Part shown: one piece after another, positions 43,539 to 52,733 of the stretch
Position numbering within the stretch: the first letter of the stretch is position 1
How the letters are laid out: each line of letters starts with the position of its first letter
Source of the DNA: Rhynchopus euleeides
Taxonomy: Eukaryota; Euglenozoa; Diplonemea; Diplonemida; Diplonemidae
Direction: 5' to 3'
DNA: 64,000 bases
Assembly: GCA_963210315.1 (NCBI GenBank)
Contig: OY723241.1
Span: 248,001 to 312,000 of the forward strand
Notes under the pieces: generated by a model
Told to the model about the DNA's origin: nothing
Databases searched by the model: none
The model's input: the letters and a program-made list of their open reading frames with translations, nothing else
Program-made: the position numbers and the translations under genes

Positions 43539-44609
43539 ATGGCCACTCTGGATTGGGACACCCTGAAGGTTCCCGACCCCGCCCACCCCGACAACGAGCC
43601 AGCAGAGCGTCGCCCCGAGTGCATATTCGAAACGTGCAATACTACACACACAGCCAGGACCGCATTCAGCTGCCACGACTGCGGTGGGACCACGGTCAGG
43701 ACGTGCTTGAGAGAGCACATCCCGGCGCACGTCGTCCCCGAATGGCTCGAGGGCGCAGGGGACAGGGGCTGGGTGTGCCCCGAGTGCGCATGGGTCCGGC
43801 AGGCAGTCGACGAGGAGACCGCGGCGGACCTGGCAGCAGCGACGGGCGAGCTAGGCGAGGACGGGGAGTACAGCGAGGCGGACAGCCAGAGTGGCACGGG
43901 CCTCCAGCACAGGGACGCACACCACCCCGCCGACTCGAACACCGATCTCCGCGTGGCGAACTCGCTGGAGTACCTGCTGAAATTGACAGGCCGGCTGGAG
44001 AAGGAACAGAAGGAGCTGAAGAAGACCGTGGAGACGCAGGCGAAGCAGATCGCCACCCTGCAGAAGGCGCTGCAGCGGACGGAGGCCGAGCTGCCCGCCG
44101 ATTTCTCCGCCCACATCGTGTCGACCTGGGGATCGTCGATCGCCACTGCCCCCGGACGCAGGTTGGTGAAAGCTGAGGTATCCCGGGTTTTCCGACAGGC
44201 GGAGCTCAGCGATGCCCCGAGCTCACCAGACTGGCAACACCAGCTCATCCAGGCCTTCGACGCTCTGTTTCAGACAATGGGACTGATCCGCGACGACGAT
44301 GATCCGGATCGCTTTACCGAGGCCCTCCACAAGACAATCGTCGTTATGAACTCGCACTTTCTCCTGAAGGGGCGCGCGGGCGCCCGCCTCTACCTGGCAA
44401 AGGCGAAGATTATGGACCCAGCGAAGTACGATGCGGTGACACACGGGCGCCTACTCCGGGAGGGGCGGGCCACGCAGGACGACACACAGGAGAGGCGGGC
44501 CGCGTTTCAGGAGCGGTTCCTGCAGGAGCGTAACACGCAGGACCGCCCCGCGCCCTACTCGGGAAAGGGCCATCACAAAGGACGGGGGGGGAAAGGCAAG
44601 CGACAGTGA
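43539..44609 (+). CDS. Gag-like protein of the DIRS element
   Basis: The ATG at 43,539 starts MATLDWDTLKVPDPAHPDNE; the 356 residues end at TGA 44,607-44,609. An N-terminal Cys/His cluster (CIFETCNTTH, CHDCGGTTVRTC, CPECAW) probably binds zinc. It is followed by an acidic linker, a coiled coil at about residues 145-185 (KLTGRLEKEQKELKKTVE), a helical region, and a basic glycine-rich tail (GKGHHKGRGGKGKRQ) suited to binding nucleic acid. Its position after the leader and before the enzymes fits the structural protein of a retroelement. It has no viral capsid signature that I can recognise. The stop lies just after a run of eight G, and the same frame continues beyond the stop as the recombinase. 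Confidence 0.75.
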   Translation: MATLDWDTLKVPDPAHPDNEPAERRPECIFETCNTTHTARTAFSCHDCGGTTVRTCLREHIPAHVVPEWLEGAGDRGWVCPECAWVRQAVDEETAADLAAATGELGEDGEYSEADSQSGTGLQHRDAHHPADSNTDLRVANSLEYLLKLTGRLEKEQKELKKTVETQAKQIATLQKALQRTEAELPADFSAHIVSTWGSSIATAPGRRLVKAEVSRVFRQAELSDAPSSPDWQHQLIQAFDALFQTMGLIRDDDDPDRFTEALHKTIVVMNSHFLLKGRAGARLYLAKAKIMDPAKYDAVTHGRLLREGRATQDDTQERRAAFQERFLQERNTQDRPAPYSGKGHHKGRGGKGKRQ

Positions 44610-47413
44610 CTCCCCGACACCAGCAGGGGACGCCCGCGGGCCACGACCCTCCCCCCCGCCGCGGTAGTGTATGTGAAGGCAGTACCATCTGCCCCCCCGT
44701 CAACAAGAGGACGCCCCCGCAAGACCGAGACGAGCGTGACCCCGGAGGAAGCAACCACCATTCGCCAGGAACTGCAACACACCCTGGCCCAAGCCCTCGC
44801 ACCCACATACTGGGGGGCCCTCCGCCGCACATACGACAGGTACTCGCAGTTCCGGGAAGGGTGGATGAAAGCGGAGAGGCGAACACTGCCACACGACGAA
44901 GGGGCGGTGCTGTGGGTCACGAAGCAACGGAAGGACGGGCTATCAGTGCAGTCCGCCCTCCAGTACCTCAACAACCTTGCAGCAGCACTCAGACGCTTCG
45001 CAGCGTTCCCCCTCGACGGAAAACAAATTGTGGCGGACTACAGGCGGGCGCTGAAACGGGGAGGAGCACTACGACCACTGAAGCAAGCAGAACCAGCAAC
45101 AGCCCACAACATCCGGGAGGCGCTAGCGAAGGAGCCACGTCCCCTCGTGAAACTGCTGCTCGGCATCATGTGGGGGGGTGCGGCAAGGGCCTCGGACGCA
45201 CTGCGCTTGGATGTGAAGGACGTCACAGCGGAAAAGCGCAGCGAGCCGATATACGTGCGCTGGACCCAGTCGAAGGCGGACCCCTTCCACATGGGTCACA
45301 TCACAGGGATCTCCCTCCCGAAGGACCTACACCGTATCCTCCGACACCGCCTCCGCAGGGCGCGCAGAGCAGGAGAGACGAGACTGTTCCCGGCGGACGT
45401 CACCTACCGGACCGTGGTAAAAGCCGTCAAGCGGGCACGGAGGGGGCTCACGGCACACTCTCTGCGGAGGGGGGCACTCACACAGCTTGCGCGAAAGAAC
45501 GTTCCACTGGAGGAGGTGCGCCTCCTCTCGAGACACGCGACGGTCGACGGTGTGATGCGTTACGTATCAGCGGCGGAAAACGCACACGCGCGCGAGACAG
45601 CACAGGTGTCGGCGAAGATCGAGTGGTGAAGAAAAAACGACAGCAAGGGGGGACGACGCGCACACAGCCAAAACCCCTGACAGCAACCCACTTCCCGGGG
45701 ACCACGAGGCTGTTCGCAGCGCGCCGCTACTACGAAGATGCCACATCCGACGAAGCCGCGTCCGACCCACCACCCAGTGATGAGGAAGCGTGGAGCGAGG
45801 TGGATAGCGCAGAGTCGTACGGTCCGGGTGTCGAGGACCTCTACGGGGAGGACTTGGGTGTGTGCACGGGGGGGAAGGTGATACGGCCAGCCAACGCGAA
45901 GACGGAGCTGTCGGAGGAAGAGGACTACATCGCGGAGATCTGCACCTCGCGCTTCAATCTCAAGGAACTGCGACGGTTGGACAGCGAGGGTGAACTGACG
46001 GGGGTCTTGGACCTCATCACCAAGCCAGCCGCTTTCGCTGACGCACTGCTTCCCGAGGCCCGCCAAGAACTACGTAAAACGGGGAGGAAGGTATCACGCC
46101 ACATGTTGCACCACCTGGACACCTTGGTTGAGTATGGCGTCCTGACGGAGGCGGATGCACACCCGTACCTCACGCTGCCAGCGTTCACCGTGTCCAAGAA
46201 GTCTGGGGGCCAACGTTTCATCGTCGACGCAAGGCGGCTAAATGCACTGATGACACGCCCACCGGACATGCGTTTGCAGGACATCACGGAGGTGACACAG
46301 CGAGTGGCCGCGGCGAGCTGGGTGGTGATGGCAGATGCACGCAGCTGGTTCTACCAGTTCCCCGTACACAAGGAGATCCAACGCTATTTCGAAGTGCGCC
46401 TAGGCGGGGAGAGAAAGACATTCGTGAAGACCTTCCTGACTGTCATGTGCATGGGGTGGTCACATTCCCCGGCAATCGCGAACCGCAGCGCACGCGTGCT
46501 GCTCCCGCCAGAGCACGGAATAGTCTGGATTGACAACTTCATCGCTGTCGGAGACTCCCTACCAGAGGCACAGGCGAGGTACGCCGACTTCATCAGCCGC
46601 TGCGAGAAGGTGGGGGCCGCCCTGAACTTCGACGACACACAACACGGCGTGCCGCTGCAGGACTTCACAGTGTTCGGGATCCACTTCGACCTGACGCGAC
46701 ACCGTTTCCACATGGACACAGCCTGGGTGCAAAAAGTCCTCGGACGGGAAGAGTACAAGGAAGTCGTCAACGGCCACACGACACCACGCAGGGCGTTCAG
46801 AGTATTCGGGTCTTTCGTCTGGCAGTCGTATGTGATGCGGACACCGATGTGTTACATGCCAGCCGTGTTGTCCTTCGTGCGGCGCATCGCGAAGCAGACG
46901 CACTCAAACAACGCCCGATGGGACTCCAGGGTCGCAGTACCTCCGTCGGTGCAGGCGGAGACAGTGGCGCGGGCACGCCTCATCGAGGACAACGAGTGGT
47001 ATACGCCGCAGAACCCGCCACCGACCATTGAGCTCTGGACAGACGCGTCATCCACGGCGTGGGCGGCGGTGCTCGTGCTGCCGGGAGGGGAGTCAGTGTC
47101 CCAAGGGGCGTTCGAAGGGAGCGACGCGGACACGAACATCTTCCTGAAGGAAGCGTATGCAGTGTGGCAGGGGGTGCGCATGATGCAGCGTGTGAGGGAG
47201 GCAAGCGTAACCTGCCACATACACAACAGCGCGCCGCCAGCAGATACGACTTATTCCACACTGGGTTGCGACCCACGACCAACGCGCAGACGCGTACACG
47301 CGAGGGACGCAGGCCACACACCCCGTGGAGTTGCCACCAGTGTCGATGCCACCTACACTTTTACCAGCGCGCCCGCCTCGTTGAGAACGAGACGGACACG
47401 TCCCTCCGGATGA
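44534..47413 (+). CDS. Reverse transcriptase-RNase H of the DIRS element
   Basis: The frame is open from 44,534, overlapping the end of Gag and the whole recombinase, but has no ATG until 46,103; recognisable protein begins near 45,650. RT motifs: GGQRFIVDARRLNAL, VVMADARSWFYQFPV (first catalytic Asp), GWSHSPAIA, and IVWIDNFIAVG, where the usual second Asp of the catalytic pair is Asn. RNase H follows with IELWTDASSTAWAAVL (Asp) and FLKEAYAVWQG (Glu). The third acidic site reads CHIHN, where DN is expected. Just after it, near 47,218-47,226, the frame changes: the expected ending WVATHDQRADAYTRG lies in another frame that stops at 47,382-47,384. The RNase H is therefore probably defective in this copy, or the sequence has an indel. 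Confidence 0.85.
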   Translation, partial: HAGPPRALLGKGPSQRTGGERQATVTPRHQQGTPAGHDPPPRRGSVCEGSTICPPVNKRTPPQDRDERDPGGSNHHSPGTATHPGPSPRTHILGGPPPHIRQVLAVPGRVDESGEANTATRRRGGAVGHEATEGRAISAVRPPVPQQPCSSTQTLRSVPPRRKTNCGGLQAGAETGRSTTTTEASRTSNSPQHPGGASEGATSPRETAARHHVGGCGKGLGRTALGCEGRHSGKAQRADIRALDPVEGGPLPHGSHHRDLPPEGPTPYPPTPPPQGAQSRRDETVPGGRHLPDRGKSRQAGTEGAHGTLSAEGGTHTACAKERSTGGGAPPLETRDGRRCDALRISGGKRTRARDSTGVGEDRVVKKKRQQGGTTRTQPKPLTATHFPGTTRLFAARRYYEDATSDEAASDPPPSDEEAWSEVDSAESYGPGVEDLYGEDLGVCTGGKVIRPANAKTELSEEEDYIAEICTSRFNLKELRRLDSEGELTGVLDLITKPAAFADALLPEARQELRKTGRKVSRHMLHHLDTLVEYGVLTEADAHPYLTLPAFTVSKKSGGQRFIVDARRLNALMTRPPDMRLQDITEVTQRVAAASWVVMADARSWFYQFPVHKEIQRYFEVRLGGERKTFVKTFLTVMCMGWSHSPAIANRSARVLLPPEHGIVWIDNFIAVGDSLPEAQARYADFISRCEKVGAALNFDDTQHGVPLQDFTVFGIHFDLTRHRFHMDTAWVQKVLGREEYKEVVNGHTTPRRAFRVFGSFVWQSYVMRTPMCYMPAVLSFVRRIAKQTHSNNARWDSRVAVPPSVQAETVARARLIEDNEWYTPQNPPPTIELWTDASSTAWAAVLVLPGGESVSQGAFEGSDADTNIFLKEAYAVWQGVRMMQRVREASVTCHIHNSAPPADTTYSTLGCDPRPTRRRVHARDAGHTPRGVATSVDATYTFTSAPASLRTRRTRPSG
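44610..45629 (+). CDS. Tyrosine recombinase of the DIRS element
   Basis: This frame opens directly after the Gag stop, in the same frame, and ends at TGA 45,627-45,629. A core-binding helical domain (TYWGALRRTYDRYSQFREGW) is followed by the catalytic domain with the full residue set: Arg in GGAARASDALRL, Lys in TQSKADP, HSLRRG (H-x-x-R), His in LSRHATVDG and Tyr in VMRYVS. It cuts and joins DNA through a Tyr-phosphate link and would insert the circular cDNA at a short homologous site. There is no ATG before 44,865, which lies inside the core-binding domain. Synthesis therefore probably needs readthrough of the Gag UGA, a non-AUG start or splicing. Confidence 0.88.
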   Translation, partial: LPDTSRGRPRATTLPPAAVVYVKAVPSAPPSTRGRPRKTETSVTPEEATTIRQELQHTLAQALAPTYWGALRRTYDRYSQFREGWMKAERRTLPHDEGAVLWVTKQRKDGLSVQSALQYLNNLAAALRRFAAFPLDGKQIVADYRRALKRGGALRPLKQAEPATAHNIREALAKEPRPLVKLLLGIMWGGAARASDALRLDVKDVTAEKRSEPIYVRWTQSKADPFHMGHITGISLPKDLHRILRHRLRRARRAGETRLFPADVTYRTVVKAVKRARRGLTAHSLRRGALTQLARKNVPLEEVRLLSRHATVDGVMRYVSAAENAHARETAQVSAKIEW

Positions 47414-47422
47414 GGGTCCTGG

Positions 47423-47949
47423 TGTAGAAGCGTCAACGCAACAAACAAAAGGAAATTCATCAGAGCGGTTGTAGCTGTGAAGTGATAGGGCGCTTTTTAA
47501 GCACACTCGTGTGAGCGGAAAGCGCCCCACCACAGCTGCAACCAAACGTGCTCTATACACTAACCCCACCCTTCATCAGGCTCAGGGTGTGATCAGTTCA
47601 GGGTTTTGTGTGTAGAAGCGTCAACCCCACCCTTCATCAGGCTCAGGGTGTAGAAGCGTCAACGCAACAAACAAAAGGAAATTCATCAGAGCGGTTGTAG
47701 CTGTGAAGTGATAGGGCGCTTTTTAAGCACACTCGTGTGAGCGGAAAGCGCCCCACCACAGCTGCAACCAAACGTGCTCTATACACTAACCCCACCCTTC
47801 ATCAGGCTCAGGGTGTGATCAGTTCAGGGTTTTGTGTGTAGAAGCGTCAACCCCACCCTTCATCAGGCTCAGGGTGTAGAAGCGTCAACGCAACAAACAA
47901 AAGGAAATTCATCAGAGCGGTTGTAGCTGTGAAGTGATAGGGCGCTTTT
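47423..47949 (+). repeat. DIRS right-end repeats B1-A2-B2-A3-B3
   Basis: B is 75 bases (TGTAGAAGCGTCAACGCAAC to GTGATAGGGCGCTTTT). The A2-B2 unit (47,498-47,723) and the A3-B3 unit (47,724-47,949) appear identical over 226 bases, so one unit was duplicated recently, possibly by recombinase or by slippage during reverse transcription. Confidence 0.9.
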
Positions 47950-48760
47950 GAGAGGGTGTTCACAGGGTGCAGGAAACTTATTTTCCACTCAGAGGCACAC
48001 CCTGGGACCCACTACCCCCCATCTAGGCCAAATAGCACCTAGTTACCACTACTGCCTATAAAGTGATTTTCACTGTTTTTTTCGACTGGGGGGTATTCTC
48101 GACCCGGGCGGAGTAACTCAAATTGTGGTGTTGTAAGATAAAATCACGAATTACACTCCACAGTAGCCATTTTTGTACTCTCGTATGGGCTTTTTTGCAC
48201 TCGTCGCCTTCGGCGACTCGTGCAAAAAAATCCCAAACTCGAGTAAAAAAATGGCTACTTTAGTGTCGTGTAATTAATAACTATACTTGTCTGATGGCCA
48301 CGACCCCCCCCCCCCCCCCCCGCTGCTGCTGCTGTTCCTCATCCCAACCCTGGGGGGACACTCTGATGGCCCCCCGCCGGAACGGGGTTCATTACAAAGG
48401 CTGTGGAGCGTTGCCAGTGTCAGGGCTACGACACGAACCTAAACATCATAGGTTTCGACATTAATACCACGTGGACTGCAATCTAGTTGGGGATGTTTGG
48501 GGACCGGGACGGGTCATAACACGACAGGGGTTCACGGGTGGAAGGGGCTCAGCTTTTCTAGAAGGCCAAATAGCGATGGGGAGCGATCACACAACACAGC
48601 ACAGCACTCACCATCGGGGGAAGCGATTTTTCTCAACTGTTGGAAAAAAAAGTACCCCAGACAGAGTGCCACTTCGGATGAAGACAGAGGTGGCAACCCT
48701 TCAGAACCAGCGAGAGCAACGCACACACACCCCATGGTGCACCCCACCCCACCCCCCGTT
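47950..48760. other. Intergenic stretch
   Basis: Contains an imperfect palindrome (48,149-48,275) and a C run near 48,305. No gene seen. Confidence 0.4.
48149..48275. repeat. 127-bp imperfect palindrome
   Basis: The ends AATTACAC and GTGTAATT enclose AGTAGCCATTTTT and its inverse. The centre is TTTTTTGCACTCGTCGCC, then TTCGGCGACTCGTGC and an A run. Foldback-type MITE or a structured insert. Confidence 0.6.
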
Positions 48761-50890
48761 TCACATCACGGCGCAATCATCGTGGCCATCGCCAGGCGGT
48801 GGTGTTCCACGCATTGCATGGAACGCCTCGCGGCGCTCCGACCTGTGAGCCAACAGGGTTTGGACATTCGTCACAAACGTTGCGAGTGTTGTTTCAATAC
48901 GCAGGGCCACCGATTCTGTCGGGGTGTCCGCGACACGCGCAGAAACCTCTTCGTCACCTTCGGGGTTTGCGAGGGGCGCGTTTCGCGAGGAAACGAGCGT
49001 GTTGAGGTGCACCACATCGCTGAGCACACGCGCCAGAGCAGACCGGATCGTCGCCTCGCGGTTGTAAACCCTCTCCGAGTCGGAGGGGGTCAGGTTGTGC
49101 GCCGGGATCATCTGCATCCTCGCGTCGAGCTCCCCCTGCATCACGCGCATCTCCTCGTTCTTCCTGCAGAGCAGCTTCTTCACCTCCATGTCGCGCATCC
49201 CATGCTCCCGCTGCAGCGACCCGACCCGCTCCTCCAACGCCCGCACCTCCGACCTCAAATGCGCCTCCACCCGCCCCGCCTCCTCCTCCACCGCACGCAG
49301 CGCATCCCCATGCGAGACCTCCTTTTGCTGCAGCGTCACCAGGTCATCCGTATACTCGTCCCTCTCTTTCTTCACATCTTCATACTGCCCCTCCATGGTA
49401 CGCACCGCCGAGGCATGCGCATGGATCAGCAGGTCCTTCTCGCGCAGCTCAGCGGCGTGCCTCTCCAGCTGATCCTTCGCACGCTTCCTGAGGGAGGTGG
49501 TCTGGAGGCACTCTGCGTCCAGCTCAGACTGCAGGCGGGTGCATTCTGCTCTGACCTCCTCCAGCTCCGTCGCGTGCTGATGCTCGATGGAGCCAAGGCG
49601 TGAGGTGGCTGCGGAGTGGGTCTTGCGCAGATCGGACTGTGCCTCCACCAGCTGTGCGACAGCCTCGTCCCTATCGCGGAGCTGGGCCTGCAGCGCGTCG
49701 AGGTCCTGCCGGTATCCATCGGTGATCGTGTCGCGTGCGCGCTGCCCCTCCGCCTCTGCCCCGTTGAGGGAGTGGATGAGGGCGATGTTGGCCCGGGCCT
49801 TGTCCTCCAGCTGCCTCTGGAGTGCGGCGTGGTCCTGCTGGAGGCGTTCGATTTTGGCGTCGCGGCGCTCGCAGGCGACCTGCAGGGTCTGGCGGTCGTT
49901 CTCGAGCTCGGAGATGTGGATGCGGAGGAGCGCGGTGGATTTGGTGCGTTCGGATCGCTCGCCCTCCAGGTCGTCCTTCAGGGAGGACACCTTCTCGTCC
50001 AGGCCCTGCTTCTGCTGGACATACCACGCGCCCTTGCCGTCGTGCAGCTCTTTGATCTGCTTCAGGGCAACCTCCAGCTCATCCCGCTCGTCCCGCCCCT
50101 GCTCCAGGCGCTCTGTGAGGGAGGCGATGCGCGACTTGGCACCATCCGCCTCCGCCTCCAGCTCCAGGATCCTGACGTGCTGCTGGGAGATGCGGGTCTG
50201 GCAGAGCTTCACGCGCGCGTCGATCCCCAGCTCGCGGATCTTCTCGCTGCAGGGCACCACCGTCACAACCTCCTCCAGCACGGGGGTGGCTGGCGGCGAG
50301 CTGACGGGCGGCGTCGCCGCCTCGGGGGCAATGCGCAGTGGCAGCGGCTGCTGCTGATGCAGCCGCGGCTGCTGGAGTTGTATGGCCCCTACTGGGTGCG
50401 GCATCCGCGGCAGGTGCTGGCGGGTGTCCAGTGCAGCCGCATCGGTGCTGGACGCCTGAGGGGCCTCTGATGCGGCGGTGCCTGCGCTGAACCTGCGCTG
50501 GTGATACTCCCCCAGCGCAGATGTGGGGCCAGGGTTGCGGGAGGGGCACAGCGACAGGGGCGTCCCGCGAGGGAGGGCAACGTCATCCGTGCTGCCCAGG
50601 CCGGGGGTGGAGGCGGCAGCGTGCGGGTGCCCTAGGAGCGACCCAGACAGCATGGGAAACAGCCCCAGGCCTGTGCCACCGTCGACAGAGTCGGGCTGGG
50701 GCTGCTGAGGAGGTGGCACTGCGTCCTGCAGCTCATCCTCTGGAGCGACCTCTTCGCGCGGCTGGTAGGGCCGGGTGGTCCTTCGGGCCGCCCACCCAGC
50801 TGCATGCTGCTGCGACCAGGCATGCCAAGAGCCTGCCGCTGTTGGCGCCACAACAGGGGACACATGCGGGGTGCTCGCAGCTGTGTGCAT
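48761..50890 (-). CDS. Long coiled-coil protein
   Basis: The ATG at 50,890 starts MHTAASTPHVSPVVAPTAAG and gives 709 residues. Residues 1-225 are Pro/Gln/Ser/Ala-rich and probably disordered. From about 230 (EKIRELGIDARVKLCQTRIS) to about 610 a nearly continuous coiled coil with heptad spacing runs through LELEAEADGAKSRIASLTER, LEDKARANIALIHSLNGAEA and RSEVRALEERVGSLQREHGM. A short C-terminal domain follows (NREATIRSALARVLSDVVHL, VALRIETTLATFVTNVQTLL). Proteins of this plan are often cytoskeletal, basal-body or Golgi tethers, but nothing here picks one. There is no transmembrane segment and no kinesin, SMC or ATPase motif. It lies 0.8 kb from the retrotransposon and shares the minus strand with the other host genes. 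Confidence 0.75.
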   Translation of the reverse strand: MHTAASTPHVSPVVAPTAAGSWHAWSQQHAAGWAARRTTRPYQPREEVAPEDELQDAVPPPQQPQPDSVDGGTGLGLFPMLSGSLLGHPHAAASTPGLGSTDDVALPRGTPLSLCPSRNPGPTSALGEYHQRRFSAGTAASEAPQASSTDAAALDTRQHLPRMPHPVGAIQLQQPRLHQQQPLPLRIAPEAATPPVSSPPATPVLEEVVTVVPCSEKIRELGIDARVKLCQTRISQQHVRILELEAEADGAKSRIASLTERLEQGRDERDELEVALKQIKELHDGKGAWYVQQKQGLDEKVSSLKDDLEGERSERTKSTALLRIHISELENDRQTLQVACERRDAKIERLQQDHAALQRQLEDKARANIALIHSLNGAEAEGQRARDTITDGYRQDLDALQAQLRDRDEAVAQLVEAQSDLRKTHSAATSRLGSIEHQHATELEEVRAECTRLQSELDAECLQTTSLRKRAKDQLERHAAELREKDLLIHAHASAVRTMEGQYEDVKKERDEYTDDLVTLQQKEVSHGDALRAVEEEAGRVEAHLRSEVRALEERVGSLQREHGMRDMEVKKLLCRKNEEMRVMQGELDARMQMIPAHNLTPSDSERVYNREATIRSALARVLSDVVHLNTLVSSRNAPLANPEGDEEVSARVADTPTESVALRIETTLATFVTNVQTLLAHRSERREAFHAMRGTPPPGDGHDDCAVM

Positions 50891-52733
50891 CGCCGCAAAA
50901 GGCGTGGCGGCCGTGCCGCGGCCGCGGAGAAATGTCAGACGCTCACAGCCGTGCAACGGGCCGTGTGGTGGGCGGGACAGAAGATGCGAGGGGGTGCGTG
51001 GGGGCGGGAGAGGACGTGACCCTACGCATGTCCCGCCTGCCTCTCTGTGGGTCGGGTGGTGCAAAGGGAGGTCGTCACGCAGTGAGAGCTGCGTGGCTCA
51101 GGGGGAACAGGGGAAAGGTCACGACAAAGGGGCGACAACAGTGGACCAAAACCGAAACACCGTGCTGGGGCAAGGAGGTGAAGGTGCAAAAAAGGGGCTG
51201 CGGGGAGGGGTGCTCGCACTGAAGGTGCAGCCTGCGCGTGCGTGCCTGGCTCCGCGCCCACTTTGCGCGCGGACCGTGATGCTCTCTGCTGCCTTCCACC
51301 CGCTGGGCAGGCAAACGGATGCGTTGGGATGCGGGGAGGAAACGGGAGGGGTGGAGGGAGAAGAGAGAAGAGAGCAAAGCTAAGCAAGCAGAAGCTGCGG
51401 GGGGGGGCGCACCACGCACACGAGAGAGAGTGTGGCGCACACACCAGTGGGCCCGGGCCAGCGGGCATCAGTGCACGTGGCATGCCCCCCCCTTGGCAAC
51501 TCTTGCACTCGAGTTGTATGTGCTGCGGATGCAGTTTTGTTTTACTGCGACACCACCCGTTGCTTGGAACTTCGGCTCCAGCCCCGCGAAGGGCTGCAAG
51601 CTCCGCTGTCCCTTGGCATTGGTCCGGACGGGTGGTCTGCAGTGCGGCAGCGGCTGCCGGTGCGGGTGAAGGGTGAAGGGTGAAGCCGAAAGGGGAAGAG
51701 AGAAGACGTGCACCCGAGCACATCGTCACCACCTGCGCGTGACCCGGTTGCCGTGAGGGCTGCGCGGCATGGCCACTGCGACGGCGACGGGGGCCTGTGG
51801 CTCCCCATCGCCGCCAGGGCCCAGAGAGGGAACGGAAAAGAAGATGTCTGTGCCCGTGGAACAAGACCCAAAGTCCGCGGGCTGGGGCTACCGGTGCCGG
51901 TGCGTATGCATGCACGTGCGCGTGCGCTCACGGCGATATGTTGTCTGTGCGGGAACCGCTGCAGTCGTTCATTATCCTTGGGCGGTGTGGCCCGTTTTTT
52001 GCTTGGTTCCCGTGCAGCGAGCGCACCACACACGTGCATTGGAATTGTACTGCATTGTCATTGCATTGGCATTGCATTGCTTTGATTTGCATTTACATTT
52101 CCACTTACATTTGCACCGACCAGATGCCAGCCGAAGAAAGAAGGTATCAAAAAGCAGAGGGGGAAGATAAGGGATAAGAGTAAGTTGTTGTTTGACGGTG
52201 GGACCGAACTGGAAGTGGAAGCAAAAACATCAAATACGGCAATAACAACAAGAACCGCCAAAGATAAATTGACGGAAGCAAACGCGGGGATGGTGCCGGT
52301 GCGGATGCAGGGAAGCTCCGCTGCTGCTTAAGTAAGTGAATACAACAAGCCTGGTCTCTTGCCCCGCCCCCCGCCGCCGCATGCGCAAGGCAGCGGCACG
52401 CGGAGAGCCCGGGAAGAGACACAGAACCGCAGCAGCACCACACCCCAACATGTGTGGCAGTGATGAAATGTGGAGGGGTAAAATATGGCGTGGAGGAAGC
52501 GCGTCTGCGGGGGCTGAAGGAAGAAGAAGCCCCACACACACACACAGAAACGAGAAATAACCCCAAAAGCCAAAGCCAGCGCCAACACCACACGCCGCAC
52601 CATGCACGCGGGGGCATGGAGGTGGTGGTGGAAGCGAAGGCAAAGGCGAGGGGGGTGACCGTGCACGTGGACTTGCACGTGCACGTGGAATCAAACAGGA
52701 TTGTGTCTCTATATATCGTCCCGGCGTCCCTAT
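50891..52733. other. Intergenic stretch
   Basis: About 1.8 kb between two same-strand genes, without a convincing frame. GGTGAAGGGTGAAGGGTGAAG near 51,664 and CATTGCATTGGCATTGCATT-type words near 52,050-52,085 are local repeats. On the minus strand a pyrimidine-rich stretch with an AG near 50,942 lies 52 bases upstream of the coiled-coil ATG. Confidence 0.4.

Larger units (their letters stand above)
43084..47949 (+). mobile_element. DIRS-order retrotransposon with split direct repeats
   Basis: The left end (A1) starts TAAGCACACTCGTGTGAGCG at 43,084. At the right end the order is B1 (47,423-47,497), A2 (47,498-47,648), B2 (47,649-47,723), A3 (47,724-47,874), B3 (47,875-47,949). This is the split-direct-repeat plan of PAT/Ngaro-type DIRS elements with one extra A-B unit. 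The inside encodes Gag, a tyrosine recombinase and RT-RNase H. Such elements integrate through a circular intermediate by recombinase, and no flanking duplication is seen. Recombinase upstream of RT is the order known from VIPER of kinetoplastids. Confidence 0.92.

Noticed and set aside
45620..45640. A AAA AAC slippery heptamer near the end of the recombinase
   Set aside because: It lies after the UGA that ends the recombinase frame, so it cannot shift ribosomes from that frame into RT.
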